64,000 nt of DNA, taken from assembly GCA_002163245.1 (NCBI GenBank), contig MAAL01000095.1:1-64000 (forward strand), written 5' to 3'. Positions 26,084-36,690 of the stretch are shown in pieces (position 1 is the first letter of the stretch; each line of letters opens with the position of its first letter). The DNA comes from Gammaproteobacteria bacterium 42_54_T18 (GTDB lineage Bacteria; Pseudomonadota; Gammaproteobacteria; Pseudomonadales; Ketobacteraceae). The position numbers and the translations under genes were made by a program. Under the pieces are notes generated by a model. That model had not been told where the DNA came from, did no database searches, and saw only the letters and a list, made by a program, of their open reading frames with translations.

Positions 26084-26298
26084 GGTATGTGTAGTCTCAG
26101 TTATGGACACAGATACTAAGGGTAGCGAAGGGCGCAGTAGCTGATGTAAATGATTGTATTGTGCATTTTAGTGGCTAGAATGACTAAATCAATTTGTTTT
26201 GGATAAAAAGTAGGTCAGGTGAGCAAATCGTTGACGCACGCCCTAAATCAGCTATTTACCCATGCAGCGTAAATAGGTTTTTCCTTAAGGAGAATAGT

Positions 26299-28749
26299 GT
26301 GGATTGGTATATACGTATCGTTAAGGCATTTATAGATCGAAAATATATCGTTAAAATTCGTATGGCCAACGTATTAATAGTTGTTTGTGCATTAAATGTG
26401 GGTTTATTAAATACTGTTTATGCGGGGAATTACTATGGAAAAACAGTCAATATTGCCATAGTTACAGACGGTGCTAGCGAAAATGCAGAAAAACATCGAG
26501 AACTGTTGCAAGCAGAAATTAGAGGTCTATTGGAGGGCGAGTATTCGGTTAATTTTTTGAGTGGCAAGCAATATGATGGTGGTTGGGCTCTTAAAAATAT
26601 CCAAAAGGTATTTTCAGCAGCCGAGAATAATGAAAATATCGATATAGTTATCGCTCATGGCCTGGTTTCTAGTCATGTGGCTATTAATACAATGCATTTG
26701 AAAAAACCGACTATTGCCACCTTGTTTTTGGATAGTGATATTCAATCGGTGCCACAAAAAGGCAAAACAAGTGGGCGGCATAATCTGACGTATATACAGC
26801 ACGAAAAAACTTTTTTAAAGGATATACTGCTATACCGTGATGTTGCGCCGTTCAAGACATTGGCGGTTATTGGTGATGCTTCGATGACAGAAATTGCAGA
26901 GTTTCGCAGGATGCTTGAGTCAGCCAAAGAACGGGTAAAAGAAGACGGCATTGAGTTTGTGTTTGTTGCTGACTCCGGTGACGTTGATAGCATACTTGCA
27001 GAAATTGATAAGCTGATCACCCAGAATGATGCGGTGTATTTGTTGCCTAATGAGCGGTTATCTCAAAAACAGTTAGCTGTGCTTGGAGAAGAGCTGCTAA
27101 AAAGGAAAATTCCAGCCTTTGCGATGCAAGACAATCGAGTTATTGAGTATGGGTTTCTCGCTGTATATAGCCATGAAAATACGTTTCGACGTGAACGTCG
27201 TAGGGTAGCATTAAATATCAAGGATATTCTTGATGGCATACCCGCAGAAGAGCTTAGCGTGCACTTGGAGATTGATCATCAGTTATATATAAACCAACAA
27301 ACGTTAACGGCATTGGATTTGGGTTTGACCTGGAATACCCTAAAAAGGGCGAAAATAGTGAATACAGGGTTGGCATCATCCCCTCATCTTTCTCTATCGC
27401 AAATGGCAAATGTCGCCCTTGAGAATAATTTGGATTTGAAAATTGAACGGAAAACGTTAGCTGTTGGACGTTCTGATGTTGATTTGGTAAAAGCGAAACG
27501 GTTACCTCAGCTCTCGCTTGGGTTGCAACAAACTATAATTGATAATGATCGGGCGATGTTTAGCAATGGCAGCAATGCTGAGCGTGACCTTTCTGCTTCA
27601 CTGACGTTACAACAAGTTATTTATAATGAGGCGGCTTGGTCAAATGTATCCGCACAAGAGCTATTGCAAAAGTCTCGAGAGAGCGATTTGCTAACAACCG
27701 AACTGGATGTCATTGAGGAAGCAACCCTGGCGTATATTAATGGGTTAAGAGCGAAGAGCCTTATTGAAATTGAAACCAGTAATTTACGCCTGACTGAAGC
27801 GAACTTAAAAAGAGCAAAGCGACGAGTCGTTGCGGGAGTGGCAAGGAGATCAGAAATTTACCGTTGGCAAAGCCAAGAAGCTGATAATAAACGTTCGTTG
27901 CTAAATGCAAAGTCAACGTATAAAAACAGCCTTTTACAAATTAACCAGTTGTTAAATCGCCCCTTAAATACACCGTTTGTGATAGAGAAGATTGATAAGC
28001 AGCATGCAATCTTTGAGTTTAATCGCAAGGTAACATCGACATATCTAACAGGCCCCTCCGCGTTAGTCGATTTTGCGAATCGAAGTGAAGCCTATGCGGT
28101 AACTCATGCTCCAGAGTTAAAAAGTATTAATGCGGTAATTGCCGCGCAGGAACGTTTACTGAAAGCTGTTAAGAGACAATACTATGTGCCTGATATCAGC
28201 CTGCAAGCAACGATTCAGGAGCATATTGATAAGAATGGCGATGGTGACAATTATCCTCAGGGGGTTGGTATCAATGATACTGACGCCAGTATAGCCGTGG
28301 TGTTTACGTTACCGTTATACAGTGGTGGTGAGCGTTATGCGGAAGTGGCTCAGCAATCCAATGCAATATATAAGTTACGGTATCAAAAAGCATCGTTAGA
28401 AAATGGCGTTAAACAACGGGTGAGGTCTATCTTTAATCAACTTTCTGCAAGTTATTCGGGCATTGAGTTATCGGGAAATGCACTTGTGGCAGCAAAGAAA
28501 AACTATGAAATGGTGAGAGACTCTTATGAGCGCGGTACCGTTTCTATTGTTGATTTTTTGGATGCTCAAAATCAGGTGTTTGCAGCGGAGCGATCTTCTG
28601 CAAATGCGGTGTATGACTATTTGGATGACTATATGCGTTATCAGCGCTCAATCGGTTATTTCTTCTACTTTAATGATCCTCAGGGGATCTATTCACTTAT
28701 GTTTAATAACTCGTCTAATGCCTCAGTTAATACAGGAGTAGCACCATGA
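26299..28749 (+). CDS. TolC-family outer-membrane efflux protein with N-terminal ABC substrate-binding domain
   Basis: 816 aa from a GTG with AAGGAG 6 nt upstream (an ATG at 26362 is an alternative). Hydrophobic leader and cleavage near NTVYAG. Residues about 45-330 resemble the ABC_sub_bind family of periplasmic proteins: VNIAIVTDG, DIVIAHGLVSS, KTLAVIGDA and NDAVYLLPNE. Residues about 365-810 are a full TolC/OEP unit with two long coiled-coil halves (LSQMANVALENNLDLKIERK; YERGTVSIVDFLDAQNQVFA). It is first in an efflux operon, overlapping the adaptor gene by 4 bp. The extra domain would lie in the periplasm and may bind the pump's substrate. TolC proteins are usually about 430-500 aa. Confidence 0.8.
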   Translation: MDWYIRIVKAFIDRKYIVKIRMANVLIVVCALNVGLLNTVYAGNYYGKTVNIAIVTDGASENAEKHRELLQAEIRGLLEGEYSVNFLSGKQYDGGWALKNIQKVFSAAENNENIDIVIAHGLVSSHVAINTMHLKKPTIATLFLDSDIQSVPQKGKTSGRHNLTYIQHEKTFLKDILLYRDVAPFKTLAVIGDASMTEIAEFRRMLESAKERVKEDGIEFVFVADSGDVDSILAEIDKLITQNDAVYLLPNERLSQKQLAVLGEELLKRKIPAFAMQDNRVIEYGFLAVYSHENTFRRERRRVALNIKDILDGIPAEELSVHLEIDHQLYINQQTLTALDLGLTWNTLKRAKIVNTGLASSPHLSLSQMANVALENNLDLKIERKTLAVGRSDVDLVKAKRLPQLSLGLQQTIIDNDRAMFSNGSNAERDLSASLTLQQVIYNEAAWSNVSAQELLQKSRESDLLTTELDVIEEATLAYINGLRAKSLIEIETSNLRLTEANLKRAKRRVVAGVARRSEIYRWQSQEADNKRSLLNAKSTYKNSLLQINQLLNRPLNTPFVIEKIDKQHAIFEFNRKVTSTYLTGPSALVDFANRSEAYAVTHAPELKSINAVIAAQERLLKAVKRQYYVPDISLQATIQEHIDKNGDGDNYPQGVGINDTDASIAVVFTLPLYSGGERYAEVAQQSNAIYKLRYQKASLENGVKQRVRSIFNQLSASYSGIELSGNALVAAKKNYEMVRDSYERGTVSIVDFLDAQNQVFAAERSSANAVYDYLDDYMRYQRSIGYFFYFNDPQGIYSLMFNNSSNASVNTGVAP

Positions 28750-29864
28750 AAATTACAAAAATTAGGGGGTTGTTGCCATTTGTTATGGGTTTAACTGTGA
28801 CATTGAGCGGTTGTGACAAGCCAGAGCAACAGGTGAAGGTGGAGCGATTGAGGCCTGTTGCTACGTTAACAACGGCTTACTCTGCGCAACAGCGATACTA
28901 TGAGTTTTCTGGTGTTGCGAAAGCAGGTTTAACATCCCGTTTAAGTTTTCGTATCGCAGGTAAGGTACAAACATTAAATGTAGCGGTGGGAGAGAAGGTT
29001 AAGAGGGGGCAGTTGATTGCTACACTAAGCCCATCTGATTATCAGTTGGAGTTGCAAAAATCTCAGGCTGCGTTAAGCCAAGCCAAGGCAGAAGCCCGTA
29101 ACGCTTCTGCTAACTATGGTCGTATAAAGTCTCTATATGAAACGGAAACGGCATCTAGAACAGAGCTTGATAGTGCTCAGGCAGGCAGCGAAGCTGCTAG
29201 TGCCTTGGTTCGTCAAGCGCAGAATGCCTTGGCGTTGGCTGAGCAGCGTTTAGGTTACACCCGCTTAGTAAACCAAGAAAATAATTGTTTGATTGCCAAT
29301 TCAGAAGTTGAGTCTGGAGAGAATGTTAGCGCAGGGAGTACCGTTGTTATTGTTAATTGTGGGAATACTACAAAAGTTGAGACGGTTGTTTCGGAAACGT
29401 TTATTTCACGAGTGAAACATGGTGATGAAGTATTTGTGCAATTTAATGCATTTACGGGGCAGAAATTTAAAGCGGTGGTGACGGAGGTTGGTGTTGATGC
29501 CAAAGGAACGGCTTACCCTGTGACGGTGGCTTTAGCGGAGACTGAGGCACCGATATTACCGGGTATGGCTGCGATTGTGTTTTTTAAAGTTGAGCTAGGT
29601 AATGGTGGTGGGGAAAACGTGTATTTGCCGATGCACGTCATTCAAGCGGAAAGAGAACATACGTTTGTTTATGTGCTTAATGATAATGGTGATGGCAGTG
29701 CAAGCTTGGTTAAGACAGCAATAACAATAGGCCCGTTTACAGGGGGAGAGCTATTAGTAATGTCGGGATTGGAGGTTGGGCAAGTAGTGGTATCTAAAGG
29801 GGTTCGCCAGTTGTATGACGGAATGCGGGTAAAATATTCTTCTGCAGTCGCACAACCATTATAA
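28746..29864 (+). CDS. RND efflux periplasmic adaptor (membrane fusion protein)
   Basis: 372 aa. Lipoprotein signal with LSGC at residues 20-23. Standard adaptor order: beta-barrel/lipoyl half (SRLSFRIAGKVQTLNVAVGE), alpha hairpin (about 95-165), second lipoyl half, beta-barrel and membrane-proximal domain. It bridges the RND permease and the TolC protein. ATGA overlap with the preceding gene and 14 bp to the permease start show one operon. Confidence 0.9.
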   Translation: MKITKIRGLLPFVMGLTVTLSGCDKPEQQVKVERLRPVATLTTAYSAQQRYYEFSGVAKAGLTSRLSFRIAGKVQTLNVAVGEKVKRGQLIATLSPSDYQLELQKSQAALSQAKAEARNASANYGRIKSLYETETASRTELDSAQAGSEAASALVRQAQNALALAEQRLGYTRLVNQENNCLIANSEVESGENVSAGSTVVIVNCGNTTKVETVVSETFISRVKHGDEVFVQFNAFTGQKFKAVVTEVGVDAKGTAYPVTVALAETEAPILPGMAAIVFFKVELGNGGGENVYLPMHVIQAEREHTFVYVLNDNGDGSASLVKTAITIGPFTGGELLVMSGLEVGQVVVSKGVRQLYDGMRVKYSSAVAQPL

Positions 29865-29878
29865 GTTAGGGGATGACG

Positions 29879-32800
29879 ATGGATATTACCAAGATAGCGT
29901 TAGAAAGGCGTCAGTTTACCCTGCTTATTATTGTAGTGATGTTTATTGCGGGCATACAAGCATATATGGATATTCCGCGAGCTCAAGATCCGGGCTTTAT
30001 TATTCGAGCTGCTCAGGTGATTACCTATTTCTCGGGTGCAAGCCCTGAGCGTGTTGAAGAATTGGTGAGCGAGAAAATAGTAGAAAAAATACGTCAAATG
30101 CCCGAGCTTGATTACGTGAGTAGCGAGAATAAAAGCGGCGTATCTATTATTATTGTCAATATCCGAGAGAGTTTTACGGATATGCGACCTATTTGGGATA
30201 GTTTGCGACGTAAAGTGGAGGAAGCTGAACGTAACTTGCCTGAGGGTGTGTCTTCCCCCATTGTAAATGATGAATTTGGCGATGTGTTTGGTATCGTTTA
30301 CACGATAACCGGAGATGGTTTTAGTTATGCAGAAATAAAAGATATCGTGGATAATATTCGTGACGAGTTGTTGTTATTTGATGATGTCGCGAAAGTGGAT
30401 ATTTTAGGTGCTCAAGAAGAGCGGATTTATGTGGAATACAAACCCAGCCGGCTTAATGAAATGGGTATTTCACCACAGCAGCTTGCGAGTGCATTATCGA
30501 GTCGTAATATTATTAATCCGGGTGGTGAAATTTATACAACTTACGAGACGATCTCACTTGAGCCATCAGGGAACTTTGAATCTATAGATGATTTGCGTTC
30601 AACGCTAATTAAACTCCCTGAAAGTAATGATGTTATTGCTTTGAAAGACGTCGCTAATGTGTATAGAAGTTATGTGGATCCGGCAAAAAGCAACGTTCGT
30701 TTTAATGGCGGACAGGGTATTGGTATTGCGGTTGCCATGCGTGTAGGGGGGAATGTCGTTGACTTAGGTGCACAGGTCGAAGCGAAGATGAACGATCTTG
30801 TGATGAGTTACCCTATTGGTATTGATTTCCATAAAGTGACAATGGAATCGGATATTGTCAATAAAACTGTGAATGATTTTTTAGAGAATTTGCTGCAAGC
30901 CGTTGTTATTGTGACATTGGTAATGTTGGCTTTTCTAGGGTTACGAACGGGGATTATTGTTGCAACATTGATTCCGGTGACGATGGCTAGTGCATTTTTC
31001 ATGATGTCTTTGTTTAACATTGGGGTTGATCAAATATCTCTAGCAGCGTTGATGATCTCATTGGGTTTGCTGGTGGATAATGCAATCGTGATGGCTGAAA
31101 GCATTCTAGTGAAAATTGAAGCGGGTATTGAAAGAGAGCAGGCGGCACTTTCGGCTGCCAATGAGCTAAAGGTTCCATTGTTAACGTCATCACTAACAAC
31201 GTCAGCTGCTTTTTTGCCTATATATTTGGCGGAAAGTGCCATTGGGGAGTATACCGCGCCCCTTTTTAAGGTGGTGACAATCACGTTGTTATGCTCCTTG
31301 GTGGTTGCGCTTACGTTAATTCCGCTGCTTTGTATGTTATTTATAAAAATTAAACAGACGAAGGGTGGTAATGCTGGAGGTGGTTTTTTTGCAAAAATTA
31401 CCCGTTGGTATTTGGTTTTCCTTCACGCTGTATTACGTCAACGCTTGATTAGTCTTTTAGTGGTTGGTTTTATATTTTTGATTGCTATTAAAGGGCTTGG
31501 GTGGGTGCCTAAGATATTCTTTCCACCCAAAACGGATCCCGTGTTTACGGTAGAGATTGAATTTCCTCTGGGAACACCGTTAACGTACACAGCAAAACGA
31601 TTACAAGAGATAGAGGCTTATTTTTCCAAAGAGTTGCTTGTTGATAATTCTGATGAAGACCTTAGGGGGAATGGGAGAGATCAAGGTATTAAGGATGTGA
31701 CCAGTTTTATTGGTAATGGAGGTGTTCGATTTGTACTGACTCATTCACCGAAGCCTGCTTCCAGTAATTATGCTTTTTTGCTGATTAATACCAGTGAGGG
31801 AGGGGTGGTGGTGGATGAGCTGATTCAAGAGGTCGATAACTATTTGTTTGATAACCTAATTGATGGTCAGTATACCATTAAAAAACTGGAGAATGGCACT
31901 TCAGTAAAGCATCCGCTAGGTGTGCGACTGACGGGTAGCGATGAAATAAAACTGTTTGCCTTTGCCGATGAAATTAAACAAAAACTGGCAACGTTGAATG
32001 GAACTGTCAATATTCAAGATGACTGGGGGCTTTCTCAGAAAAAGGTTAGAGTTAATATTGACCCGCAGAGGGCGCAGCGAGCAGGGGTTACTCATTCTGA
32101 TGTGGCAACATCTTTACAAACGGCTTTTAGCGGCATTACTCTGACGGAATTTCGAGAAAACGATACAATTATACCCATCGTGATGCGGTCTCAGCACGCT
32201 GGAGATCGTGATTATGATTCAGCAGGGTCGATCGGTGTTTTGAATAATCAAGGTGTAAGTGTACCAATTTCTCAGTTGGTCGACCCTGAATTGGTGTTTC
32301 AATCGGCAAAAATATTTACCCGTAACGGTGCAAAAACAGTCGCCATATCAGCTGATTTACGTGAGGGTGTTACCGCAAGTGCAACCAATGCTGAATTAGT
32401 TCCTTGGCTTGTTGAGGTGTCTAAAGATTGGCCCCCTGGCTACAGTTGGGAGCTTGGTGGTGAGGCAGAATCTTCAGGCAAAGCGAATGAATCTATCGGT
32501 AATAAACTACCTATTGCAGGATTTGTTATTTGTATATTACTGATGGCTCAATTCAATTGTATTCGTCGGACTATTATTATTTTGATGACCATTCCATTGG
32601 CGTTAATTGGCGTAAGCTTCGGTCTTCTTGCCGCAAAATCATACTTTGGTTTTATGACAATGTTGGGGGTGATTTCTTTAGCGGGGATTGTGATTAATAA
32701 TGCGATTGTATTGCTGGATAAAATGAATCAAGAACATGATGAGTTGAAAAACTCTTGGCCTGACTCTGTGATTAATGCTTGTCAGTCAAGGCTTCGTCCG

Positions 32801-32986
32801 ATTCTATTGACAACGTTTACAACGGTCTTGGGATTGATCCCGTTGTGGCTAGGTGGTGGGCCTATGTGGGAACCTATGGCTATTACTATTATTTTTGGAT
32901 TGCTTGCGTCTACAGTATTAACATTGATTGTTATTCCTTTGTTATTTTCATTGATGTTTAACGTGCGATTCTCAAAAGCTGTATAG
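29879..32986 (+). CDS. RND multidrug efflux permease (AcrB/HAE1 type)
   Basis: 1035 aa, normal length. Twelve membrane helices in two blocks with large periplasmic loops after helices 1 and 7. Helix 4 carries GLLVDNAIVMAE, where the usual double Asp of the proton relay is Asp-Asn, as seen in some RND subgroups. I chose the ATG with TTAGGGG at proper distance; an ATG two codons earlier touches that site. Last gene of the TolC/adaptor/permease operon. Substrates unknown. Confidence 0.9.
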   Translation: MDITKIALERRQFTLLIIVVMFIAGIQAYMDIPRAQDPGFIIRAAQVITYFSGASPERVEELVSEKIVEKIRQMPELDYVSSENKSGVSIIIVNIRESFTDMRPIWDSLRRKVEEAERNLPEGVSSPIVNDEFGDVFGIVYTITGDGFSYAEIKDIVDNIRDELLLFDDVAKVDILGAQEERIYVEYKPSRLNEMGISPQQLASALSSRNIINPGGEIYTTYETISLEPSGNFESIDDLRSTLIKLPESNDVIALKDVANVYRSYVDPAKSNVRFNGGQGIGIAVAMRVGGNVVDLGAQVEAKMNDLVMSYPIGIDFHKVTMESDIVNKTVNDFLENLLQAVVIVTLVMLAFLGLRTGIIVATLIPVTMASAFFMMSLFNIGVDQISLAALMISLGLLVDNAIVMAESILVKIEAGIEREQAALSAANELKVPLLTSSLTTSAAFLPIYLAESAIGEYTAPLFKVVTITLLCSLVVALTLIPLLCMLFIKIKQTKGGNAGGGFFAKITRWYLVFLHAVLRQRLISLLVVGFIFLIAIKGLGWVPKIFFPPKTDPVFTVEIEFPLGTPLTYTAKRLQEIEAYFSKELLVDNSDEDLRGNGRDQGIKDVTSFIGNGGVRFVLTHSPKPASSNYAFLLINTSEGGVVVDELIQEVDNYLFDNLIDGQYTIKKLENGTSVKHPLGVRLTGSDEIKLFAFADEIKQKLATLNGTVNIQDDWGLSQKKVRVNIDPQRAQRAGVTHSDVATSLQTAFSGITLTEFRENDTIIPIVMRSQHAGDRDYDSAGSIGVLNNQGVSVPISQLVDPELVFQSAKIFTRNGAKTVAISADLREGVTASATNAELVPWLVEVSKDWPPGYSWELGGEAESSGKANESIGNKLPIAGFVICILLMAQFNCIRRTIIILMTIPLALIGVSFGLLAAKSYFGFMTMLGVISLAGIVINNAIVLLDKMNQEHDELKNSWPDSVINACQSRLRPILLTTFTTVLGLIPLWLGGGPMWEPMAITIIFGLLASTVLTLIVIPLLFSLMFNVRFSKAV

Positions 32987-33021
32987 AAACCCCCGCCCCT
33001 CTTACTGAGGGGCGGGGGTTT
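32987..33021. terminator. Strong GC-rich bidirectional terminator
   Basis: Perfect 15-bp stem (AAACCCCCGCCCCTC and complement) with a 5-nt loop. T-rich ends on both strands. It closes the efflux operon. On the minus strand the stop codon of the sensor-kinase remnant lies in the loop. Confidence 0.85.
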
Positions 33022-36000
33022 CTTGGTTGTGTTGAGATAAACGCAGAGAGAGCTGTTGAAGAGCCGCAATGGTCGGTGGGATTAATGTATCAACTTTTTC
33101 TTTATTGCCCGCGATTGCTGCCGTTTCTAGTTCTGTTGCGAGTTGGTTTAGTTGTATTCCGCTTAAATTGGCGGAAACACCCTTGATAACATGAGCGATA
33201 TGACTCATGTGGCTCCAATGAATGTCGCCTTGCTGTTGTCTTAATTGGTCTATTTTTTCGGGAGCTTCGATTAAAAATAATTCAATCAATGAATGTTGTA
33301 GATCATTAAGGCTTTTTAAACGGCGTAAAAATGAGGTTTTATCCCATATTTGCAAAGCATCAGGAGTATCAGGCGTTTCAGGGATTAAGGGTGATGCTTC
33401 GCTTTTGAAGGAGGCGTTGAGTAACCATTTCCTTAATATGGACTCAATGCCTTCGGGTTGAAGTGGTTTGCTTAAATAGTCGCTCATACCTGCGGTTAAA
33501 CATTTCTCCTTGTCTTCTGACATTGCATTCGCGGTCATCGCGATGATGGGTGTGTTTTTGTAATGATCCCCCGCGTAACCTGCTCGAATATTACGAGATG
33601 TTTCATAGCCATCCATTATTGGCATTTGGCAGTCCATTAGCAGTAACGTGTATACGTGTTCCAGTGGTGTGTTTTTCATTACTTCTAATGCTTCTTTCCC
33701 ATCGGAGACAATATCAATGGACATCCCAATGTTTTCTATAATACCTTTGGCAACGTCCTGATTAATTTGATTATCCTCAACAAGTAATAAACGTGTATCT
33801 GCTGGCCATTGAACGTTTACTTATTGATGCGGTATAGCTGGATGTTTCTGTAGCTGTTGATTAAATGAGGCGTTAGATTGGTGGTCGTTTTGGTGTGTGA
33901 TATGAGATAAGGCATCAATAATATCTTGTGTGGTCGCGGGTTTTGGGAAATGTGTGCAGAGGTTTAGCTCTGTGAAGTAACTAGCGTCATCATGATGAGC
34001 TATAGACGTCATCATGATGTGTTTGATTGAACTAAAACGATGATCTTCTTGTAATGACATTGCGAGATGTGAGCCACTCATGTTGGACATATCATCATCG
34101 ATAAATATAGCGTCAAAGATTTATCTTGTCTGCTTTGATATTTTTCTCTAATACGGTAATTGCGTCTGCCTCATTGGTTGTGCCGTGTGTTTGAGCACCC
34201 CAGTGTTGTAATTGTTTGCAGAGGGTATTTACATTCGTTCTGTTGTTGGCGACGACTAAAAGAGAAAGATTATCAATTTTTGTGCGGGGTAACACTTTTT
34301 TGAAATGTTCGCTAGGTAGTAGAGTTATGGAGAATTCAAAGCAACTGCCTTTATCGGGGTTACTTGTCACATTAATGCCCCCCCCCATTAGCGTACATAA
34401 TTTTTTGACAATAGATAAACCTAGACCTGTTCCTCCATAGGTTCGAGTAGTGGAGGCATCAACTTGGGTGAACGTATCAAATAGGGCTGCTTGCTTCTCT
34501 ATAGGAATGCCGATGCCGGTATCACTAATGCTGCAGTGTAAAGTGAGGTTGTCATTTGTAGCGACCGTTAGGCTGGCTTTAATCACAATTTCACCAGTAG
34601 CTGTAAATTTTATCGCATTACCTACAAGGTTTGTCAGTATTTGCCATAACCTACTTGGATCACCCTTTACCATTGAATGCTCTATTTCAACAATATCAAG
34701 TATAAACTCCAAGCCTTTTTCTTGTGTCCTAAGGGCCATGGTTTCTGAAAAATCACCAAATGTTTTACGCAAGTTTAAATCGAGTATTTCAAGGTCTAAT
34801 TTACCTGCATCTATCTTTGAAAAATCTAAGATATCATTGATAAGAGAAAGTAATGATTCTGCACTAGATCTTGCGACATCTGCTTTCCGTTGTTGATCTT
34901 TTGATAATTTCGTTTTCATCAATAGACCAAGCATGCCGAGCACACCGTTCATTGGTGTTCTTATCTCATGGCTCATACAGGCGAGAAAGTCACTCTTTGC
35001 TTGTGCGGCAATTTCAGCGGAATTTTTTGCATTAATGAGGTCAGCTTCAATTTTCTTTCGTTGTGTAATGTCGCGTGCGCTAGCGGTAAACTTGGGCTGT
35101 TCTCCATTGGTGATTTCGGATATGGTTAATTCTAAACAAAAAACACCTCCACCTTTTCGTAAGCCTTCAACCTCTACTGTTTTTCCTAGGATTTTCGGTA
35201 TTCCAGTGGCTAAATATTTTTCTAGACCTCTTTGGTGGGCACCTCGGTATGATTCTGGCATCAGTATGCAAATGTTCTTTCCTGCGACTTCTTCTTTCTT
35301 ATATCCAAATATTCTACACGCTGCAGGGTTGAATGCCTCTATAGCACCTTGGTTGTTGATCGTGATAATTGCGTCGGCAACAGCATTAAATATCCCTCTA
35401 TTGAGCGCTTCGCTTTGTATTAATGCTTTTTCTGTATCTTTGCGTTTGGTGATTTCAGTGCGAATGGCTATGTAACTCTGAGGTTTTTCGTTTGCTCCCA
35501 TAGAGGGGACGATAGTGGTGTCTACCCAATAAAGTTCACCTGATTTGTTACGGTTGCAAAGCTCACCGTGCCAGACTTTTCCGGAGGATATTGTGCGATA
35601 CATTTGTGTAAAAAGATCTTTTGTATGGGTCCCTGAATTGAGTATTCGATGGTTTTTTCCAAGTAGTTCTTTTTCCTCATACCCGCTTATTTCCATGAAT
35701 TTCTTGTTAACAAATGTGATGCTTCCTTTTATATCTGTGATGGCAACAATGGCATGCTGGTCAAGAGCAAAGCGTTGCTCTGCTAATTCTTTTAGCATTT
35801 GCTGGGATTGAAGTGACTGCTCTTGTATTCGAGCTTCATGTTGTTGACGTGTTATGAGCATGTTATTGAAGGAGCTTGCGAGCGCTCCTATCTCATCGCT
35901 TGACTGAATGCTAATGTTCTGAGATAAGTTGCCTGCAGCAATGTTTTTTGTGGCTTTCACTAGTGTTATTAATGGTGATGTGAGTCTTTGGGCAAATAGT

Positions 36001-36688
36001 ACAGCCAATATAGCGGATAAAAAAATGAGCGCGATACCAATAATGATGAATTGATTCGTGAGTTTTTTAGCCGAAGTGAATGCTTCATCTTTATTGATTT
36101 TTACCACTACGCCCCACTCCAGCTCAGGAATAGGGCGCCATGCTGCAATAACCGTGTTGCCGTCATAGTCTAGAGATATGCCGCTTCCTTTTTTCCTTGA
36201 AGCGCTTTTTGTAATGGTATTGCTTCTTCAGATCCGAAAGGGAAATATCGAGAGAACTCTGCGTTTTGGGCGTTTCTTAATGGTGCTATGATGAGGGCGC
36301 TATCACCATCTTTTCTGCCGATAACAATTTCCCCTGTTTGTTTTAGACCAGTAAAATCGCGAGCTAGGTGAAAGTAATCATTGCTATTCAGCTGTATGGC
36401 AATAACACCAAGAAATGTATTGTTGTTAAATACGGGAGCGGCAATAAAGGCGCTTTGTTCTTCTTTACCATTAGTTGAGCGCGTAATTTTTGTCTGCCTA
36501 GGTTTAGCTTTCTGTTGCCACTGCGATGGCGAGTAGACATTAAACACGGATACTCGGGTTTCTAATAGTGTCGAGGCTTGTTCAAAGGCGTGTGCGAGCA
36601 GCGTCTGCTTGTAGGGGCCTGTAACAAGGTTTGTGCCAAAATCATGATTCATGAATTGCTGTAAAAATAATATCCCCGTGGGGGGATA
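33002..36688 (-). pseudogene. Decayed hybrid sensor histidine kinase
   Basis: Pieces in consecutive frames make one protein of about 1,220 codons: cache-like sensor, transmembrane helix and HAMP, two PAS domains (KFMEISGYEEKEL; RIFGYKKEEV), HisKA (CMSHEIRTPMNG), ATPase (DTGIGIP, GTGLGLS), two receivers and an HPt (HIAHVIKGVSANL). Lesions: a frameshift at the T6 run 36189-36194 (one base short); a frameshift at about 34119-34122 (one base extra); an in-frame TAA at 33821-33823 just before the second receiver, probably a former CAA. No start codon with an N-terminal membrane helix remains. Two surviving pieces are long (664 and 240 codons), so decay looks recent. Confidence 0.8.
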
Positions 36689-36690
36689 TT
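36669..36690 (-). terminator. Hairpin after the truncated binding-protein gene
   Basis: 9-bp stem AATATCCCC/GGGGATATT with a 4-nt loop, followed on the minus strand by ATTTTT. It overlaps the TAA that ends the UrtA-like frame. It fits an intrinsic terminator. Confidence 0.55.

Noticed and set aside
34450-35475. Two long plus-strand frames opposite the sensor kinase
   Set aside because: They mirror kinase codons and have no motifs; the minus-strand reading carries clear PAS and HisKA domains.
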